From: Siphonodentalium dalli
Taxonomy: Eukaryota > Mollusca > Scaphopoda > Gadilida > Siphonodentaliidae
Assembly (NCBI GenBank): GCA_032622095.1
Contig: CP136066.1
Coordinates: 96,001,319-96,065,318 of the forward strand
Direction of reading: 5' to 3'
Length of the DNA: 64,000 nt
Below, one piece after another: positions 60,670 to 64,000 of this stretch. A program made the position numbers and the translations under genes. The notes below the pieces were generated by a model. That model worked only from the letters and a program-made list of their open reading frames with translations, searched no databases and was not told the DNA's origin. Each line of letters begins with the position of its first letter. Position 1 is the stretch's first letter.

Positions 60670-62960
60670 AATTATAAAGGACAATTGCATAAGGAAATAT
60701 ACAATGTTTATGGGTGGGTTTGTTCCCGAAATAGTGTGGCACTTTGCTTGGCAAATATGAAGGGCGAATTTGCTATATTTTTCAAGAACACTCTACCCAA
60801 TTTAAAGGCTTCAACGCAATACGAAATTAAGCTATATGATCTCTATATTAACCAAGAGTGTGACGGGAATGTAGTTCTATCATAAAATACATAATTTGTA
60901 TGGATGGGTTGTGCATGTGTCGCTTTACACAAAGTGGCTGATAAATAAGAAAGACGAATTTGCTGTTTTAGCCCCCCCCCTACACAATTGAAGTGTTAAA
61001 GTTGAACAACTCACGAACTGGAATGATTGCTGTAAATATTAACTGAGGATGTGGGCAAAAATAGTAATATCGGGGCGCATACATGGTGTTGATGGATGGG
61101 TTGGTTGGATCCCGAAAGCCTTTACGAAAATCGGATGGCAAACTCCAAAGGCGAATATTTTTTGTTTTGTGGGACCCTTTATATGCCCATTTAAATTGTT
61201 GAACACACCATGCGCCGAATAGTCATGCTTTTATTATTAAATCACAGTGTGATCGAAAGGTAGTGCTATCAGGCAATATACATGTTATATGGGTAGTTTG
61301 GTTCCCAAAATCCCAGGGTACTTTACAAAAGGCGGCTGGCAAAAACCAAAGCTGAATATTTTCTTTGAGCATCTTACCCCATTTAAAGTCTTAAACACAC
61401 TAATGGATGGACATGTTCTCAATATTAACTGGGGTGTGGACAAATGGTATGTAATTCGGGAAATATACCTCTCCATTGCACGATGGGTGGGTTGGCTGGC
61501 TCCCAATGTCTGGGGCACTTTACAAAAAGTGGCTAGCAAAGAGAAGGCGAAATATCACTGTTTTGGGTACCCATAACCCTTCTAAACTCTTTAGCACACA
61601 CTGAACCGAATCTATATGCTCTCATCTATTATTTACAATTTGTATGGGTGGTTTTGTTCTCGAAATCCTGGAACACTTTACAAAAGGCGGCTGGCAAATA
61701 CGAAATGTAATGTGTTAGGCCACACTACCCCATTTGCAGTCTTGGGACACACAATGAACCGAAAGGATGTGCTCCCATTATTAACTGCGTGTGTAGAGAA
61801 ATGGACGCTATATAAAGAGTATAGTATTCCAGGGTCTTAAATGTCTGGGTCACTTTACAAAAAGTTGTTGATGAAAGAGAAAGGCGAATACTCACTGTTT
61901 TGGGGGGACCCCATTAACCCGTTTAATATCTTGATCAGAGCATGAACTGAAGTTATATTCTCTCATACTTAGCTGAGTGTGTGATCGAAAGGTATTGCTG
62001 TCATGGAATTATTAATTGATATATGGGTGATTTGGTTCCCTCGAAATCCTGGAACACTTTACAAAAAGCGGTTGGCAAACAAGAAGGCGAATTTTCTATG
62101 TCTTGAGGACCACTATCCAACTTGAAGTCTTAACAAAATTATATGCTCTCAATGTTAACTGAAGTTGTGGACAAATGGGATTATTATCTGGCAATACGAA
62201 TCTGTTATGGATGAGATGGTTCCCGATAGCCTATGACACTTTACAACAAATGGTCAGCAAATGAAAGGGCTAAATTTTACTCTCAGGGGACTCCATCCCT
62301 ATCTGAAGTCTTGAACACAACAGTAGCTCAAGGCATAAGCTATCCATATTACCCGAGATTGTGGCCGAATGGCAATGGTCTCGCGAGCCCGCCGTTCGCG
62401 AGAACACCGTGGCACCTTACACAAAGCAGATGGCAAACGATGGAGGCGAATTTTAAGGGACCCCTACCCAATGTAAACCATTGGACCTACCACGAACTGA
62501 ATGGATGTGCCCTCATGGTCAAACGACGATATGGACAAATGGCTATTCTATAAAGAAATACACAATTGTTATATATGGGTTAATACCCGACAGTCAGGGA
62601 CACTTTACAAAAAGCGACTGAAAAATAAATAATGCGATTTTTCAATGTTTGTATTATCTCCTTCCCAATTTGAAGACTAGAACACACCACGGATTGGAAC
62701 GATATCCTCATTGACTGCGTGTATGGACAATGGCGAGTTAATTGTACAAGGGCGTAAACAATGTAAATAGATGGCTTTGGGTTCTGAAAGAATGAGCACT
62801 TAACGAAAAGTTTGGCTTGACCAAAGGTTAGTTTTTATCAGAATATACATGTGTTGGTTCCCGAAAGTCTGCATCATGTGGCACTCTACAACAAGCGGCT
62901 GGCAAATGTTCACTGTTGTATGTACCCCTACCACATTTGAGGTCTTGAACATATTATGTA
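60670..62960 (+). repeat. Degenerate ~185-bp tandem array, about twelve units
   Basis: The box CACTTTACAAAAAGCGGCTG and variants starts near 60,740, 60,921, 61,119, 61,321, 61,516, 61,674, 61,851, 62,055, 62,237, 62,413, 62,601, 62,798 and 62,882. Spacing is mostly 160-200 bp. Between boxes come GAAGGCGAATTTT, CCCCATTTAAAGTCTTGAAC, ACACACxATGAACTGAA, CTCAxTATTAACTG and TGTGGACAAATGG. Reading frames (for example 61,289-61,576) cross units but the unit length is not a multiple of three and stops fall at different places, so I do not call genes. Confidence 0.82.
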
Positions 62961-63589
62961 CTGAAGGGATTATGAATTCAATATCAACATATATTGTGGC
63001 CGAAACTTTGCGATTTATAAGTATGTGTTAGTTCTATCCGGAGGTAAACAATTTATCTGGGAAGCAGATTGTATGGGGAAAATTAGGATGTAATCAAGTT
63101 GTAACTGATTGGATACAATGATATACACATAGTTTCGTTGGAGCTGATTGGACGCAATGCTACACAGATAATGTTGTTTTCGTCATTGATACGCCCGTCG
63201 CCGTGAGATTGCAGACGATCTGGAGGTGCTAAATTTCGCCCTCAGCAGGGTTTCAATGCTTTTAACAAATGACAGCATTATGGAAATCGCTTTGTTTTCG
63301 AGATAAATGTCTGAACCCCGTCAACTATTTTAATATTTTCGCGCTGACTGAGTTGCTGTACATAAAAATAGTATTTCTGATAAAATTACATTCAGTATGG
63401 CGCATAGAAGTTCAGTCTTAGGACCACTGTATTCCAAAAAGTAATGATATGCTTTTTTTATTTGCCACAATGACAGAGAGGGGACGTTTTAATGTGATTA
63501 CTCAATTGGCCATATATATAATAGTTCAAACTACTGCATTTCAATCTTAAACGCGAATGGAGTACTTGTGCATCTATACGCCAGACATG
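62961..63589. other. Gene-free stretch
   Basis: No recognised feature. GTAACTGATTGGATACAATG / GGAGCTGATTGGACGCAATG is a short direct repeat near 63,100-63,160. Confidence 0.35.
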
Positions 63590-63678
63590 CTGGGTTCTCC
63601 AGCTGTCCAATTATTGTAATCTCTGCATACCATTATTGGTTTTTTGAGAATAAACTATTGATTGGTTGATTGATATGC
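63590..63678 (+). mobile_element. Possible CR1/L2-like LINE 3' end
   Basis: TTATTGTAATCTCTGCATAC, AATAAA at 63,649-63,654, then ATTGATTGGTTGATTGAT, a TGATTG-type microsatellite tail. No coding part is visible. The call rests on the terminal signature only. Confidence 0.5.
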
Positions 63679-63711
63679 GACACTTATTGTATGTAATAGC
63701 AAATAAAATGC

Positions 63712-64000
63712 GTTGTTGTTGTAATTTGGGGTCTGGAAGCCTGAACACGTCTTTAATCACTTAAGCAATGTCCCCGGGCTCAATTTTCAGTAAAAGAATT
63801 ATGTTGGGTCCCAGTATGATTAATTGGGAAATTTGGTAATGTTCTGAACAAAAATATAAATTTTTCGACCAAAAACGTGTTTGGGGGAGGTGTAGCTAAA
63901 ATCCATTATTTCGCAAATTGTTCTAAATTTCTGTTAACTTCTTTCTGCACATGCTTAGTAGATAACTGCACCACCATAAGAATTAAATATTTGGGCATTA
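63712..64000 (-). repeat. Inverted copy of the 59,828 repeat (right arm, truncated by window end)
   Basis: Reads GTTGTTGTAATTTGGGGTCT ... CCAAAAACGTGTTTGGGGGA ... GTAGATAACTGCACCACCAT, the reverse complement of the left copy in the same block order. It continues past the window. Confidence 0.85.

Noticed and set aside
61289-61840. Possible repeated-domain protein in the 185-bp array
   Set aside because: Similar peptide snippets appear in different frames, unit length is not a multiple of three, and stops are unevenly placed.

Overview
This is a eukaryotic, intergenic, repeat-dominated window, probably from a marine invertebrate. I would guess a mollusc or another lophotrochozoan. The guess rests on AT-rich sequence, frequent TACATGTA and CCGGTAC words, several LINE C-terminal fragments of a type common in marine invertebrates, TIR MITEs, and Helitron-derived satellite DNA. 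I found no intact host gene, no rRNA or tRNA gene and no CRISPR array. Every protein-coding signal I recognise belongs to broken non-LTR retrotransposons.

Region by region. 1-24,200 is a graveyard of transposable elements in unique-looking sequence. It holds an 8-bp-TSD foldback element (2,726-4,670) with a TTAA MITE nested in one arm, and a palindromic 59-bp minisatellite (7,476-7,809). It also holds a minus-strand CR1/Jockey-like LINE 3' fragment (12,202-12,905), a small Helitron carrying a second copy of the same MITE (14,949-15,695), and three plus-strand LINE fragments (18,405-19,268; 19,305-22,412 with a 1.2-kb interruption; 23,541-23,793).

24,216-58,660 is one large satellite domain. 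Its modules are a 198-bp satellite (arrays up to about 40 monomers, with a 396-bp dimer and a 2,970-bp 15-mer higher-order period), a ~375-bp 'long unit', a 156-bp satellite and a ~566-bp linker. All share the short box GGGTAYGAGTTGACTY. A non-autonomous Helitron sits in one kind of long unit as a perfect head-to-tail trimer (31,908-34,352). The whole block (198-bp array, Helitrons, 156-bp array, linker) was then amplified as a macro-repeat, giving further Helitron clusters at 44,747-47,190 and 53,646-55,169. The third cluster has been rearranged. The right edge of the domain (56,836-58,660) keeps divergent ~535-bp long-unit-plus-monomer units that look ancestral.

58,661-64,000 is again transposon-like. 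About twelve degenerate ~185-bp tandem units (60,670-62,960) lie between inverted copies of a ~370-bp repeat (59,828-60,540 and 63,712-64,000), and the structure runs off the window.

The most interesting system is the Helitron/satellite composite. Empty and filled sites, direct 3'-to-5' tandem junctions, co-amplified macro-copies and a conserved box together record how a rolling-circle transposon became part of a higher-order satellite. Whether the domain is centromeric or pericentromeric cannot be told from sequence alone.
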